Position numbers and translations under genes: made by a program. From the NCBI GenBank assembly GCA_028284495.1, contig JANQRP010000031.1:23959-87958 (forward strand): a DNA stretch of 64,000 bases, in the 5' to 3' direction. Source of the DNA: Longimicrobiales bacterium. Lineage in GTDB: Bacteria; Gemmatimonadota; Gemmatimonadetes; Longimicrobiales; Gaopeijiaceae. Shown here piece after piece: positions 49,898 through 59,360 of this stretch (the first letter of the stretch is position 1; each line of letters begins with the position of its first letter). The notes under the pieces are model-generated. The model was given only the letters and a program-made list of their open reading frames with translations. It searched no databases and was not told where the DNA came from.

Positions 49898-50544
49898 GGC
49901 CGCGTGCTCGTCGGCTCGCCGTCGGGCTGGTCGCGACGGGGGCGTTCGCCCTGGGCATGGGCCCGGCCCTGTCCGGCCCGCTTCGCGCCCAGGACGCTCC
50001 GAATCCCTTCGAGTCCGATCTGACCTTCGAGGCCCGTGTCCTCGACCGGGAAGTTTCGCTGGCCGAGCCGCTGATCGCCGACACGCGTGGCCGCTACATC
50101 GTGGTGCATCTCGAGGAGAACCGCGTGTACGTCTTCGAGGGGTCGGAGGCCATCTGGTCGTCGCCGTCCGGCACGGGCACGGGGCTCTCGCTCGGCATCG
50201 ACGGCGAGAAGCGCTGGGACTTCGACACGCCGCGTGGCCTGTTCAAGGTGAAGCGGATGGAGCGCGACCCGATCTGGATCGCCCCGGACTGGCACTTCAT
50301 CGAGAAGGGGCTCCCGGTGCCGTCCTGGGACCATCCGTCGCGCCGGATTCCGGGCGGGATGGGCGACACCGCGCTCTACCTGGGCGACGGGATCGCCATC
50401 CACGGCACCGAGCAGCCCGCGCTCCTGCTGAACCCCGATCCCGACGCTCGTCGGGTCTCGCACGGATGCATCCGCCTGACGAACGAAGCGGCGCGCGAAC
50501 TCATGCACATGGTCGAGGTCGGCACGCCCGTTCTGATCTACTGA
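49894..50544 (+). CDS. L,D-transpeptidase (YkuD domain)
   Basis: A 216-residue exported enzyme with signal LAVGLVATGAFALGMGPALS. The YkuD catalytic domain has IVVHLEENRVYVFEG, TPRGLFKVKRMERDPIW, IAIHGTEQPALL and the active-site motif VSHGCIRLTNEAA (Cys192). These enzymes form 3-3 peptidoglycan crosslinks or attach lipoproteins to the wall. The ATG at 49894 overlaps the preceding stop (ATGA); ATG 49858 is an alternative. Together with the amidase at 51019 it gives this operon a cell-envelope theme. Confidence 0.91.
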   Translation: MRPRARRLAVGLVATGAFALGMGPALSGPLRAQDAPNPFESDLTFEARVLDREVSLAEPLIADTRGRYIVVHLEENRVYVFEGSEAIWSSPSGTGTGLSLGIDGEKRWDFDTPRGLFKVKRMERDPIWIAPDWHFIEKGLPVPSWDHPSRRIPGGMGDTALYLGDGIAIHGTEQPALLLNPDPDARRVSHGCIRLTNEAARELMHMVEVGTPVLIY

Positions 50545-50560
50545 TGAGGGGCGGCAGGTA

Positions 50561-51022
50561 ATGGAGGGGGGCGGACGAAAGGTCGTGGCGACCAACCGGA
50601 AGGCTCGCCACGAGTACGAGATCCTGGACACGTGGGAGGCCGGCCTGGTCCTGAAGGGTCCGGAGGTGAAGTCCCTCCGCGACGGGAAGGTGTCCTTCAC
50701 CGACGCCTTCGCCCGCGTCGAAGGCGGGGAGGTGTGGCTCTACTCCCTCCACATCTCGCCCTACGAGCAGGCGAACCGCTGGAACGACGATCCGCTCAGG
50801 CCGCGGAAGCTGCTGCTGAGCCGGTCCGAGATCCGGAAGATGGTGGGCACGGTCGAGGAGAAGGGACTCACGCTGATCCCGCTCGACATCTACTTCACGC
50901 GCGGGCTCGCGAAGACCACGCTGGCGCTGGGCCGGGGCCGGAAGCTCCACGACAAGCGCGACAAGCTCAAGCGCCAGACGCTCGATCGCGAGGCGCAGCG
51001 CGCCATGGATCGTCACCGATGA
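50561..51022 (+). CDS. smpB: SsrA-binding protein SmpB
   Basis: A 153-residue RNA-binding protein that delivers tmRNA to stalled ribosomes (trans-translation). All family landmarks are present: ATNRKARHEYEILDTWEAGL, LKGPEVKSLRDGKVSFTDAF, YSLHISPYEQANRWNDDPLR, RKLLLSRSEIRKM, LIPLDIYFTRGLAK, and the basic C-terminal tail GRGRKLHDKRDKLKRQTLDR. The length is normal. The ssrA gene itself is not in this window. The stop overlaps the amidase ATG. Confidence 0.97.
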   Translation: MEGGGRKVVATNRKARHEYEILDTWEAGLVLKGPEVKSLRDGKVSFTDAFARVEGGEVWLYSLHISPYEQANRWNDDPLRPRKLLLSRSEIRKMVGTVEEKGLTLIPLDIYFTRGLAKTTLALGRGRKLHDKRDKLKRQTLDREAQRAMDRHR

Positions 51023-52266
51023 CGGGCCGCTCCGGAGCGACGGGCCTGGCGACCGGCCTGGCGACGCTCGGACTCCTGGTCGCGTGCTCGGGCGTCAGCG
51101 CACAGCGTCCCTCCGGAACCACCGGATCGTCGGGCGAGCTCTTCCGCGTCGAGAACGCCGGGGGCGAGGTCGTGGCGGAACTCGCGGTATTTCGCCCCGG
51201 GGGCGCGGCGATGCTCCGGGTCGCGGATCTCGCGGCGCTGGGCGCGACGTCCCGGGACGGGGGCGACGTCGTCGTGCTCGACTGGGCGGGACACGAGGTC
51301 CGTCTAGACCCCGGCGTGCCCGTGGTGGTCGTGGACGGCGTCGCGGTCCAGCTCGTCGTGGCGCCCCTCCGCACGGCCGACGGCGTATTCGCGCCCATGC
51401 AGCTCTTCACGGACGTGCTGCCCGACCGCACGCCGGACGTGCTCCTCACCGACGGTTCGTCGTGGCGTGCCATCCTCGTCGACCAGCCGCGCACCGCACG
51501 TCCACGGCCCGGGGTCGGACCAGACCCGACGACCGGACCCCCGCCCGCGTACGCCGGGCCTCGCGTGGTCGTGATCGATCCGGGGCACGGCGGGCCCGAC
51601 CCGGGCGCCGTGGGCCCCACGGGCGTGCGCGAAAAGGACATCGCCCTGGCGGTCGCGCTCGCCCTCGCGGACGTGCTGGACGACGATCCCGACTTCGAGG
51701 TGCACCTGACCCGGGACGACGATCGACTCGTCCCGCTCTGGGAGCGCGGACCGGAAGCCACGCGGATCAAGGGCGACCGTCCCGGGCTGTTCGTGTCGAT
51801 CCACATGAACGCCGTGAGCGACCGCGGCGTGCGAGGTTTCGAGACGTACTTCCTGAGCGAGGCGCGCACGGAGCACGAACGCCGCGTCGTCGCCCTCGAG
51901 AATGCGGCGATGGCGTTCGGGGAACGGAGTGGAGCCGACGCCGGCGAGGATGCGGAGCTCGGCTCGATCCTGAACGAGCTCCGGAACTTCGACCATCAGC
52001 GGTGGTCGGCCGACCTCGCGGCGGTCGTTCAGGACGAGCTCGAGGAGGTCCACCCCGCCACGAACCGGGGCGTGAAGCAGGGTCCGCTCGCCGTGATCAC
52101 CAACTCCATAATGCCGTCGGTGCTCGTCGAGCTCGGCTTCATCAGCAACCGCGACGAGGAACGCCTGCTCTCGGACCGTGAGTTCCAGAGGGCCGCGGCG
52201 GAGGCGCTGGCGGACGCCATCCGGGCGTTCTTCGACCGCTATCCCCCGGGGTCGGGGGGCGCGTGA
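51019..52266 (+). CDS. N-acetylmuramoyl-L-alanine amidase (Amidase_3)
   Basis: A 415-residue exported amidase that cuts the bond between MurNAc and the stem peptide. A signal region ending LLVACSG or at SAQ leads to an N-terminal beta-rich domain of about 130 residues (FRVENAGGEVVAELAVFRPG; copper-amine-oxidase-like or AMIN-like). A Pro-rich linker precedes the catalytic domain with zinc ligands in VVIDPGHGGPDPGA, a Glu region, and FVSIHMNAVSDRGVRGFETY. The closing catalytic glutamate is in MPSVLVELGFISNRDEE. It is probably involved in cell separation. ATGA overlap with smpB and GTGA overlap with the next gene. Confidence 0.93.
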   Translation: MTGRSGATGLATGLATLGLLVACSGVSAQRPSGTTGSSGELFRVENAGGEVVAELAVFRPGGAAMLRVADLAALGATSRDGGDVVVLDWAGHEVRLDPGVPVVVVDGVAVQLVVAPLRTADGVFAPMQLFTDVLPDRTPDVLLTDGSSWRAILVDQPRTARPRPGVGPDPTTGPPPAYAGPRVVVIDPGHGGPDPGAVGPTGVREKDIALAVALALADVLDDDPDFEVHLTRDDDRLVPLWERGPEATRIKGDRPGLFVSIHMNAVSDRGVRGFETYFLSEARTEHERRVVALENAAMAFGERSGADAGEDAELGSILNELRNFDHQRWSADLAAVVQDELEEVHPATNRGVKQGPLAVITNSIMPSVLVELGFISNRDEERLLSDREFQRAAAEALADAIRAFFDRYPPGSGGA

Positions 52267-53729
52267 TCCGGCCGGCGCGCGGGCGGTGGCGAACTCGGGC
52301 GCAGGCCGGCGTGCGACGCGTCCGGGGCCGAGCGCTGGCAACGGCGGTCGTCGCGTGGACCGGGGCGACGCTCCCGGTCGGGGGATGCGTCTACTACAAC
52401 GGACTTTACAACGCCGAGGTGGCGTTCCGACGTGGCGAGGAAGCGCGGCTCGCGGGAGACGCCGAGGCGGCGCTGGTCGCGTACGGCGAGGCCGCCGACG
52501 GAGCGACGCGCGCGTGGCGAGCCGAGCCCGAGGGCCGATGGGCCGCCCCGGCTCTGCTCCTGGCGGCGCGGTCGTCGGTCCGGACCGGCGACACGCGTCG
52601 GGCCCGCGCCGAGCTGGAGCGGATGGCGGTGCTCCCGGCGCCCGACACGGTCGCGGCCGAGCGGGCCCGGGTGCTCCTCGGCGCGCTCCTCGTGGTCGAA
52701 CAGCGGCCCGGGCACGCCATCGACGAGATCGAGGCGGCGGGCCTCGCCCCCGACGACAGCGAGTGGCGGGCCGAGGCGTGGCTCTGGAAGGCGCGGGCCC
52801 TCGCGGCCCTCGACCGGTTCGACGAGGCGTGGGCCGCGTGGGACTTCGCGGCGGTCCACGACGAGGACCTGCGCTGGGTCGTCGAGGCGGAGCGGTCGGC
52901 GGCGGCGGTCCGGGCGAACCGCCCGGGTGAGGCCTCGGTCGGGCTCCGTCACCTCCTCGACCGGAGGGGCGGGCAGGCGTGGGTCGATTCGGTGCTCATG
53001 ATCGCCGACCGGGCTGAGCGGCAATGGGGACCCTCGGTCGCGGCGGAGCTGATCGATCCGGCGCGGATGGACCGGTGGGGACCGGTCGCTCGAGACCGCG
53101 TCCTACTGCGCCAGGTGGATCTGCTGCTCGCGGCGGGCGACACGACGCGTGCCGACGAGACCCTCGCATGGGTCTCCGAGGGGTCGACGGAAACGGCGGT
53201 GATCGCCCGCATCCGACTCGCCCGCGTGCGCCTGGCCGGGGCGGAGAGCTTCGCGGACCTCGTGCAGGTCCGTCGCCTGATGCTGCCCGTCGCCACCGAC
53301 GAGCGGGCCCGCCGGATCATGCTGGCCATGGTCGAGACCGAACTGCTCGCCGGGTGGGGCGTGGAGGGTGACGTGCTCGCGTGGTTCAGTGCCGGAGAGG
53401 TCGCGCGCGACCGCCTCGGGGCGCCCGGGCTCGCGGGCGCGCTGTTCCTCACGGCGGCCGAGTCGGAGTCCGACGATCGCTGGACCGGGAAGGCACTGCT
53501 GGGTGCCCTCACGGTTCTCGGCGAGGAGGGCCTCCGCGAGCGGATCCGTGCCCGGGCCCTCGAGCGGCGTCTGGACCCCTGGGTCGAGCGCTTGACGCCC
53601 GGCTATCTTGCGTCCGACGAGTTCCTGCGCCGCGAGGCGGAACTCGGCGAGCGGGTGCGGGAGCTCCGGCTCCGCGCCTCCGCCGAGGCCGAGCGGCGCG
53701 CGACCAACATCGAGCCCGGCGCGCCATGA
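52263..53729 (+). CDS. TPR-like repeat lipoprotein
   Basis: A 488-residue exported protein. After an Arg-rich start, the signal RALATAVVAWTGATLPVGGC ends in a lipobox, and the mature protein is almost all alpha-helical. It shows repeat-like helical pairs such as ARLAGDAEAALVAYGEAADG, TGDTRRARAELERMAVL, WLWKARALAALDRFDEAWAAWDFA and LLAAGDTTRADETLAWVSEG, which fit tetratricopeptide repeats. The C-terminus is an Arg/Glu-rich helix. It has no enzyme motif; a scaffold role next to the amidase (envelope assembly or division) is plausible but unproven. The GTG overlaps the amidase stop. Confidence 0.8.
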   Translation: MIRPARGRWRTRAQAGVRRVRGRALATAVVAWTGATLPVGGCVYYNGLYNAEVAFRRGEEARLAGDAEAALVAYGEAADGATRAWRAEPEGRWAAPALLLAARSSVRTGDTRRARAELERMAVLPAPDTVAAERARVLLGALLVVEQRPGHAIDEIEAAGLAPDDSEWRAEAWLWKARALAALDRFDEAWAAWDFAAVHDEDLRWVVEAERSAAAVRANRPGEASVGLRHLLDRRGGQAWVDSVLMIADRAERQWGPSVAAELIDPARMDRWGPVARDRVLLRQVDLLLAAGDTTRADETLAWVSEGSTETAVIARIRLARVRLAGAESFADLVQVRRLMLPVATDERARRIMLAMVETELLAGWGVEGDVLAWFSAGEVARDRLGAPGLAGALFLTAAESESDDRWTGKALLGALTVLGEEGLRERIRARALERRLDPWVERLTPGYLASDEFLRREAELGERVRELRLRASAEAERRATNIEPGAP

Positions 53730-54604
53730 CCACCACACTCGACTTCCGCTCGCCGGTGCTGCTCGCCGCCGGCACGTGCGGGTTCGGCGAGGAGGTGGAA
53801 GGCGTCATCGACCTCTCACGGATCGGCGGGTTCGTGACGAAGTCCATCACGGCCGAGCCCCGGTCGGGGAATGCGGCGCCCCGGGTCACGGAGTTTCCGG
53901 CCGGGATGCTGAACTCGATCGGCCTCGCGAATCCGGGCGTGGAGCGGGCGCGGGCGGAGGTGCTCCCGCGTGTAATCGATCGGTTCGCCGAGCACACCCG
54001 GATCGTCGTCAGCGTGGCCGGGCACACGAAAGAGGAGTACCTGAACGTCGTGGAGAGGCTCGACGACCTCGAAGGGTTCGTGGCCTACGAGCTCAACCTG
54101 TCGTGCCCCAACGACGCGCAGCGCGGCGGGGCGCCCTTCGCGCTCGACCACGATGCACTGACGCTCGTGCTCGAAGGTGTCCGCGCCCGCACCCGTCGTC
54201 CGCTCTTCGTCAAGCTCGCACCGAACGATCCCGACCTCGCCTCCACGGCTCGGACAGCCGCCGGCGCCGGCGCGGACGCGCTCACGCTCGTGAACACGCT
54301 GCCCGGGCGGGTCTACACACCCGACGGGCGCGCCGCGATCGGGGCGGGGCAGGGAGGCGTGAGCGGGCCGGCGCTCCGTGCCGTGGGCGTCCAGGCGGTC
54401 GCGGTCGCGCGGGGCGCGGTGGATCTCCCGCTGGTCGGCGTGGGTGGTGTGATGTCGCCCGCGGATGCGCGGCAGTACTTCGAGGCGGGGGCGTCGCTGG
54501 TGCAGATGGGCACCGCCTCGTTCGCCGACCCGCGGGCTCCCGAGCGGGTCGCGAGGTCGTTCCGGCCGGTGCGGCTCGAGATTCGTCGTGAGGCCGCGGC
54601 ATGA
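53726..54604 (+). CDS. pyrD: Dihydroorotate dehydrogenase, catalytic subunit (class 1B type)
   Basis: A 292-residue FMN enzyme that oxidises dihydroorotate to orotate in pyrimidine synthesis. Class 1 features: SPVLLAAGTCGFGEEVEG, GGFVTKSITAEPRSGN, GMLNSIGLANPGVE, YELNLSCPNDAQRGGAPF with the active-site cysteine, VKLAPNDPDLAST, TLVNTLPGRVY and LVGVGGVMSPADARQYFEAGASLVQMGTA at the phosphate site (partly quoted). The sequence is of the 1B branch, which usually pairs with the iron-sulfur subunit PyrK, yet no pyrK is adjacent. ATGA overlaps on both sides, with pyrF following. Confidence 0.93.
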   Translation: MTTTLDFRSPVLLAAGTCGFGEEVEGVIDLSRIGGFVTKSITAEPRSGNAAPRVTEFPAGMLNSIGLANPGVERARAEVLPRVIDRFAEHTRIVVSVAGHTKEEYLNVVERLDDLEGFVAYELNLSCPNDAQRGGAPFALDHDALTLVLEGVRARTRRPLFVKLAPNDPDLASTARTAAGAGADALTLVNTLPGRVYTPDGRAAIGAGQGGVSGPALRAVGVQAVAVARGAVDLPLVGVGGVMSPADARQYFEAGASLVQMGTASFADPRAPERVARSFRPVRLEIRREAAA

Positions 54605-55332
54605 GCGAGCTCGTGGTGGCGCTGGACGTTCCGTCGCAGCGGGATGCGCTCGCCCTGGTCGACCTCCTGGACGACGACGTCGACTTCTTCAAGGTCGGGC
54701 TCGAACTCTACACGCGCGAAGGCCCGGGCGTCGTTCGCGCGCTCCACGGTCGCGGAAAGCGCGTCTTCCTCGACCTCAAGCTCCACGATATCCCGAACAC
54801 CGTGGCCAGGGCCGTGGCGTCGGCGTCCGCGCTGGAGGTTGAACTGCTCACGATCCACACGGTCGGGGGCCGGCGGATGATGGAGGCGGCGGTGGATGCC
54901 GCCGGGCCGGGGCTCGCCCTTCTGGGCGTGACGGTCCTCACGTCGTCGGACGCGCCCGAGGTCGCGGAGGTGTGGGGGCGCCCCGTCGAGGCGGTCGAGC
55001 CCGAAGTTGTGCGACTGGCGGGACTGGCGCGGGCAGCGGGCGTGCCGGGCGTCGTGGCGTCGCCGCGGGAGGCCCGTGTGCTTCGCGGGGCGCTCGGGCC
55101 GGACGCCCTCGTCGTGACCCCCGGGATCCGGCTCCCCGACGACGCGGTCGGCGACCAGGTCCGGATCGCCACGCCGCAGGCCGCGGTGGCGGCCGGTGCC
55201 ACGCACCTCGTCGTGGGGCGACCCATCCGCGAGGCCGACGATCCGGGGGCGGCGGCGAGGACGTTCGGGCAGGCGATCCGGGCCGCCGACGCCGCGCCCG
55301 GCCAGCAGGCCCGGGAGCGCGCGGAGACGTGA
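54601..55332 (+). CDS. pyrF: Orotidine-5'-phosphate decarboxylase
   Basis: A 243-residue TIM-barrel enzyme that catalyses the last step of UMP synthesis. ELVVALDVPSQRDALALVD gives the first catalytic Asp, FFKVGLELYTREGPG the Lys, and KRVFLDLKLHDIPNTV the Asp-x-Lys-x-x-Asp motif. VTPGIRLPDD and HLVVGRPIREADDPG form the phosphate site. The length is normal for the type-1 family. The start overlaps the pyrD stop (ATGA) and its own stop overlaps the next GTG, so pyrD and pyrF are tightly coupled. Confidence 0.96.
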   Translation: MSELVVALDVPSQRDALALVDLLDDDVDFFKVGLELYTREGPGVVRALHGRGKRVFLDLKLHDIPNTVARAVASASALEVELLTIHTVGGRRMMEAAVDAAGPGLALLGVTVLTSSDAPEVAEVWGRPVEAVEPEVVRLAGLARAAGVPGVVASPREARVLRGALGPDALVVTPGIRLPDDAVGDQVRIATPQAAVAAGATHLVVGRPIREADDPGAAARTFGQAIRAADAAPGQQARERAET

Positions 55333-55801
55333 GCGGCCGGCGCTCCGTCCGGGTCGGGGTTCCGCGCCGTGCGGCCGGGGGCGTCATCGTGGCCGTGTGC
55401 CTGCTCGTCGCCGGTGGAACGGCGCTGGCGGCACAGGGGCGCCAGCCCGACGCCACGGCCGCAGGCTTCGCCGCCGCATGGGCCACCGCCGACACGGACG
55501 CGCTGCGAAGCCTGTTCGCGCCGCGGTCGCGGCTCACGATCGGCGATCGGACCCGTACCGGTGTTCGACCGGACCAGGCCGTGGCCGCCCTGCAGCCGCT
55601 CCTTGCCGACTTCGTCGGGCCGACGCCCCTCGTGGTCCGAGCGAAGCCCAATGAGCCCGGCGGTGACACCGGGTTCGCCGAAGTCCGATGGGATGCGAGG
55701 TTCCGCGACAGCGGGACGCCGCGCCCCCATACGTTCATCGTCACCTTCGTCCGACTCGACGACGACGGCTGGCGAATCTCCGATCTGAGAATCCTCTCCT
55801 G

Positions 55802-55802
<1 letters not shown>
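55329..55802 (+). CDS. Small exported NTF2-like (DUF4783-type) protein
   Basis: A 157-residue protein with an N-terminal signal (GGVIVAVCLLVAGGTALAAQ). It is followed by an NTF2-like cone fold: AAGFAAAWATADTDALRSLF, then RTRTGVRPDQAVAALQPLLA, GGDTGFAEVRWDARF, and a closing strand FVRLDDDGWRISDLRIL. DUF4783-type proteins of this size are common in the Bacteroidota/Gemmatimonadota range with no known activity. GTG start overlapping pyrF; its last base is the first base of the cysS ATG. Confidence 0.78.
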
Positions 55803-57250
<1,448 letters not shown>

Positions 57251-57269
57251 CGTCCGCGGGTCCGCGGGA

Positions 57270-58808
57270 TCAGGTCGGGCGCGCCGCCCGTGCCGTGAGC
57301 CACCCGTGCAGCTCCGCCACCCGCGCCGCACCGGCGTCGTGAATCGTGAGCTGGGCGGAGGGACCGGCCACGTGCGCGGTCAGTGAGCTCAGGCCGAGCC
57401 GGCGCTGAAACGGTCCGGCCGATCCTCCCACGGCCTGGACCTTCCGGAGCGGGGCGACCTCGGTCCGGATCGACAGTGCCCCGCTGCGCGACGCCACCAC
57501 CAGCCCGGTGGTCCCGTGTGCGAGGTTCAGGTACTCTAGGACGCCCAGCGCCACCGCGAGCGGCAGCAGGCAGAGGAGCGCACCTCCCGTCCACGGGCCG
57601 AGCCATCCGGCGAAGTACAGGGCCGTGATCCCGATGCCGACCAGGATGCTCGAACGGATCAGCCGCCCTACCACGCTCCGGCGGAGGGCGGCCCTCGGAT
57701 GCGAGACGAGATCGGGCACGCCAGGTACGCCCGGAAGGAGCTCCGCGAGCAGACGGTCGATCGCGGCGTCGGGCACCAGAGGCACGGTCACGCTGCCGCC
57801 GGCGCCGGCCGACCCTCCGGCCGAGCGGACGGACACCGTCGCGAACCCGAGCAGCCGCCGGAGCCAGTTCCTCCGGATCACCACCATCTGCACGCGGGCC
57901 AGCGGGACGAGCGACTCCTGGGTACTGAGCAGGCCGCGCGACACGTGCAGGTCGCCGTCGACCCGGTCGATCCGGAACCCGCCGTCGCGCAACAGCCCGG
58001 TCACCACAGCCACCGCCACGGCGGCGCCCGTGAAGACGAGGGCCACCAGGGCGGCGAGGACCCAGTCGGGGCCACCGCCCAGCAGCGGCTCCGCGGCGCG
58101 CCCGAGTTGTTCGATCCCCTGGTCGGCCTGCTCGGCGAACTGGTCGAAGGCGTCACCCGCCAACTGCACGGCCGCTGCGACGAACGCCGGAAGGACGAGC
58201 AGCCGGGCGCCCGTGACCGAGGCGAGGACGATGTGGGTGGCGGGGACCGTCAGGACCCGCTCCCCCCGGGTGTCGGTGCCGGCACCGGGGGCGTCGTCGG
58301 CATCGGTCGTCGCGTCCACCTCGACGCCCGCCCGGCTCCGGGCCTTGGCGGCGCGGACCGCCGTTCGAAGCGCGCGGGCGTCGGACTCGGACACCACCCG
58401 GAGTTCGACCTCGGGCTCGCTGACGCTGCCCGCCGTCTCGACCCGCACGGCGGCCAGCCCGAGCACGCGGTGAAGGAGCTTCCGACGGATCTCGATCTGC
58501 TGGATCCGATCCACGTCGAGACTCCGGAGGCTCCGGCTCAGGACCCCGCTCTCGATCCGGAGTTCGGCCCCGTCGAAGGAGTACCTGCGCCGCCGCCAGT
58601 CGAGGACCCGGATGACCGGACTCAGGACGAGCAGGAGGCCGATCAGGACGAGGACCGCCCGTCCGCTGCTCGTCACCAGGGCGACCAGCGGAACGAGCCC
58701 CCACTGGAAGATCTGGCCCACGTCGATCCCGAGCAGGATCGAGGCGGGATGGAGTCGGCGCGGCGTCGAGAAGCGCTCGACGGAGACCCCGGAGTCTTCA
58801 GACCGCAT
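57270..58808 (-). CDS. YdbT-like membrane protein with repeated bacterial PH (bPH2) domains
   Basis: A 512-residue membrane protein. Three bPH2-type domains are each recognisable by an R-x-Y/L...GVLSR-like motif: YSFDGAELRIESGVLSRSLR, then DGDLHVSRGLLSTQESLVPL and GLVVASRSGALSIRTEVAPL, each followed by a VDRIQQIEIRR / LARVQMVVIRRNWLRR / LRKVQAVGG segment. Helix pairs near 45-75, 205-225, 255-285 and 390-430 alternate with them. In Bacillus the YdbS/YdbT pair contributes to bacteriocin tolerance; here the role is unknown. ATG 58808 overlaps the ydbS-like stop by 11 bases. Confidence 0.86.
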   Translation of the reverse strand: MRSEDSGVSVERFSTPRRLHPASILLGIDVGQIFQWGLVPLVALVTSSGRAVLVLIGLLLVLSPVIRVLDWRRRRYSFDGAELRIESGVLSRSLRSLDVDRIQQIEIRRKLLHRVLGLAAVRVETAGSVSEPEVELRVVSESDARALRTAVRAAKARSRAGVEVDATTDADDAPGAGTDTRGERVLTVPATHIVLASVTGARLLVLPAFVAAAVQLAGDAFDQFAEQADQGIEQLGRAAEPLLGGGPDWVLAALVALVFTGAAVAVAVVTGLLRDGGFRIDRVDGDLHVSRGLLSTQESLVPLARVQMVVIRRNWLRRLLGFATVSVRSAGGSAGAGGSVTVPLVPDAAIDRLLAELLPGVPGVPDLVSHPRAALRRSVVGRLIRSSILVGIGITALYFAGWLGPWTGGALLCLLPLAVALGVLEYLNLAHGTTGLVVASRSGALSIRTEVAPLRKVQAVGGSAGPFQRRLGLSSLTAHVAGPSAQLTIHDAGAARVAELHGWLTARAARPT

Positions 58809-59211
58809 CCCGCGCCTCGTCGGCGGCGTCACCGAGGGAGGCCTCGGCTCGGAGCAGGAGTTCCTGCCGAAGCTCGGGCGCCATCTCCGCCGGGATCCCC
58901 GGCAGGGTCGCGCTACCCGCCGCCGAGGCGGACGTGACCGCGAGTTCGGCGATACCGAGCAGCCGATCCACCGGCCCGGCGCGGATATCGATCTGCTGGA
59001 TGCGGAAATACGGCACGGCGTCGTGGTGGTGCACGAACACCCCGCGGCGAAGCTCGATCGCCAGATCGGTCAGACGCCAGCGCCAGCGCTTCAGTCGCGC
59101 GCGCGGCATCCAGATCACCCAGCAGAGCCAGAACACCGCCGCGGCGACAGTGGGGGCCACCGTGCCGATGGGCAGCAGTGCTACCGCGCCGAACGTCGCA
59201 CCGCCGACCAT
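58798..59211 (-). CDS. YdbS-like bPH2-domain membrane protein (start uncertain)
   Basis: At least 137 residues: a helix pair (FGAVALLPIGTVAPTVAAAVFWLCWVI, residues about 7-33, partly quoted) and one bPH2 domain (WRLTDLAIELRRGVFVHHHD; PYFRIQQIDIRAGPVDRLLG). The first ATG, at 59211, cuts into the first transmembrane helix. The same frame is open upstream through sequence typical of this family (ELDPRVIVGWRVSSAVW) but contains no ATG, GTG or TTG. A CTG at 59364 overlaps the amidohydrolase stop as CTGA and would give 188 residues. The true start is therefore probably upstream of 59211. It pairs with the ydbT-like gene. Confidence 0.78.
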   Translation of the reverse strand: MVGGATFGAVALLPIGTVAPTVAAAVFWLCWVIWMPRARLKRWRWRLTDLAIELRRGVFVHHHDAVPYFRIQQIDIRAGPVDRLLGIAELAVTSASAAGSATLPGIPAEMAPELRQELLLRAEASLGDAADEARDAV

Positions 59212-59360
59212 GATCGCGGTCCAGACGGCGGACGAGACGCGCCAGCCGACGATGACCCGGGGGTCCAGTTCTCGTTCGCTGTCGTCGAACGCGACCGACG
59301 TGGCGGCGGCGGGATCCCCGTGAGCGGGCGCGTCCAGCCGAGGAGGGAGCCCGGCGTCGA

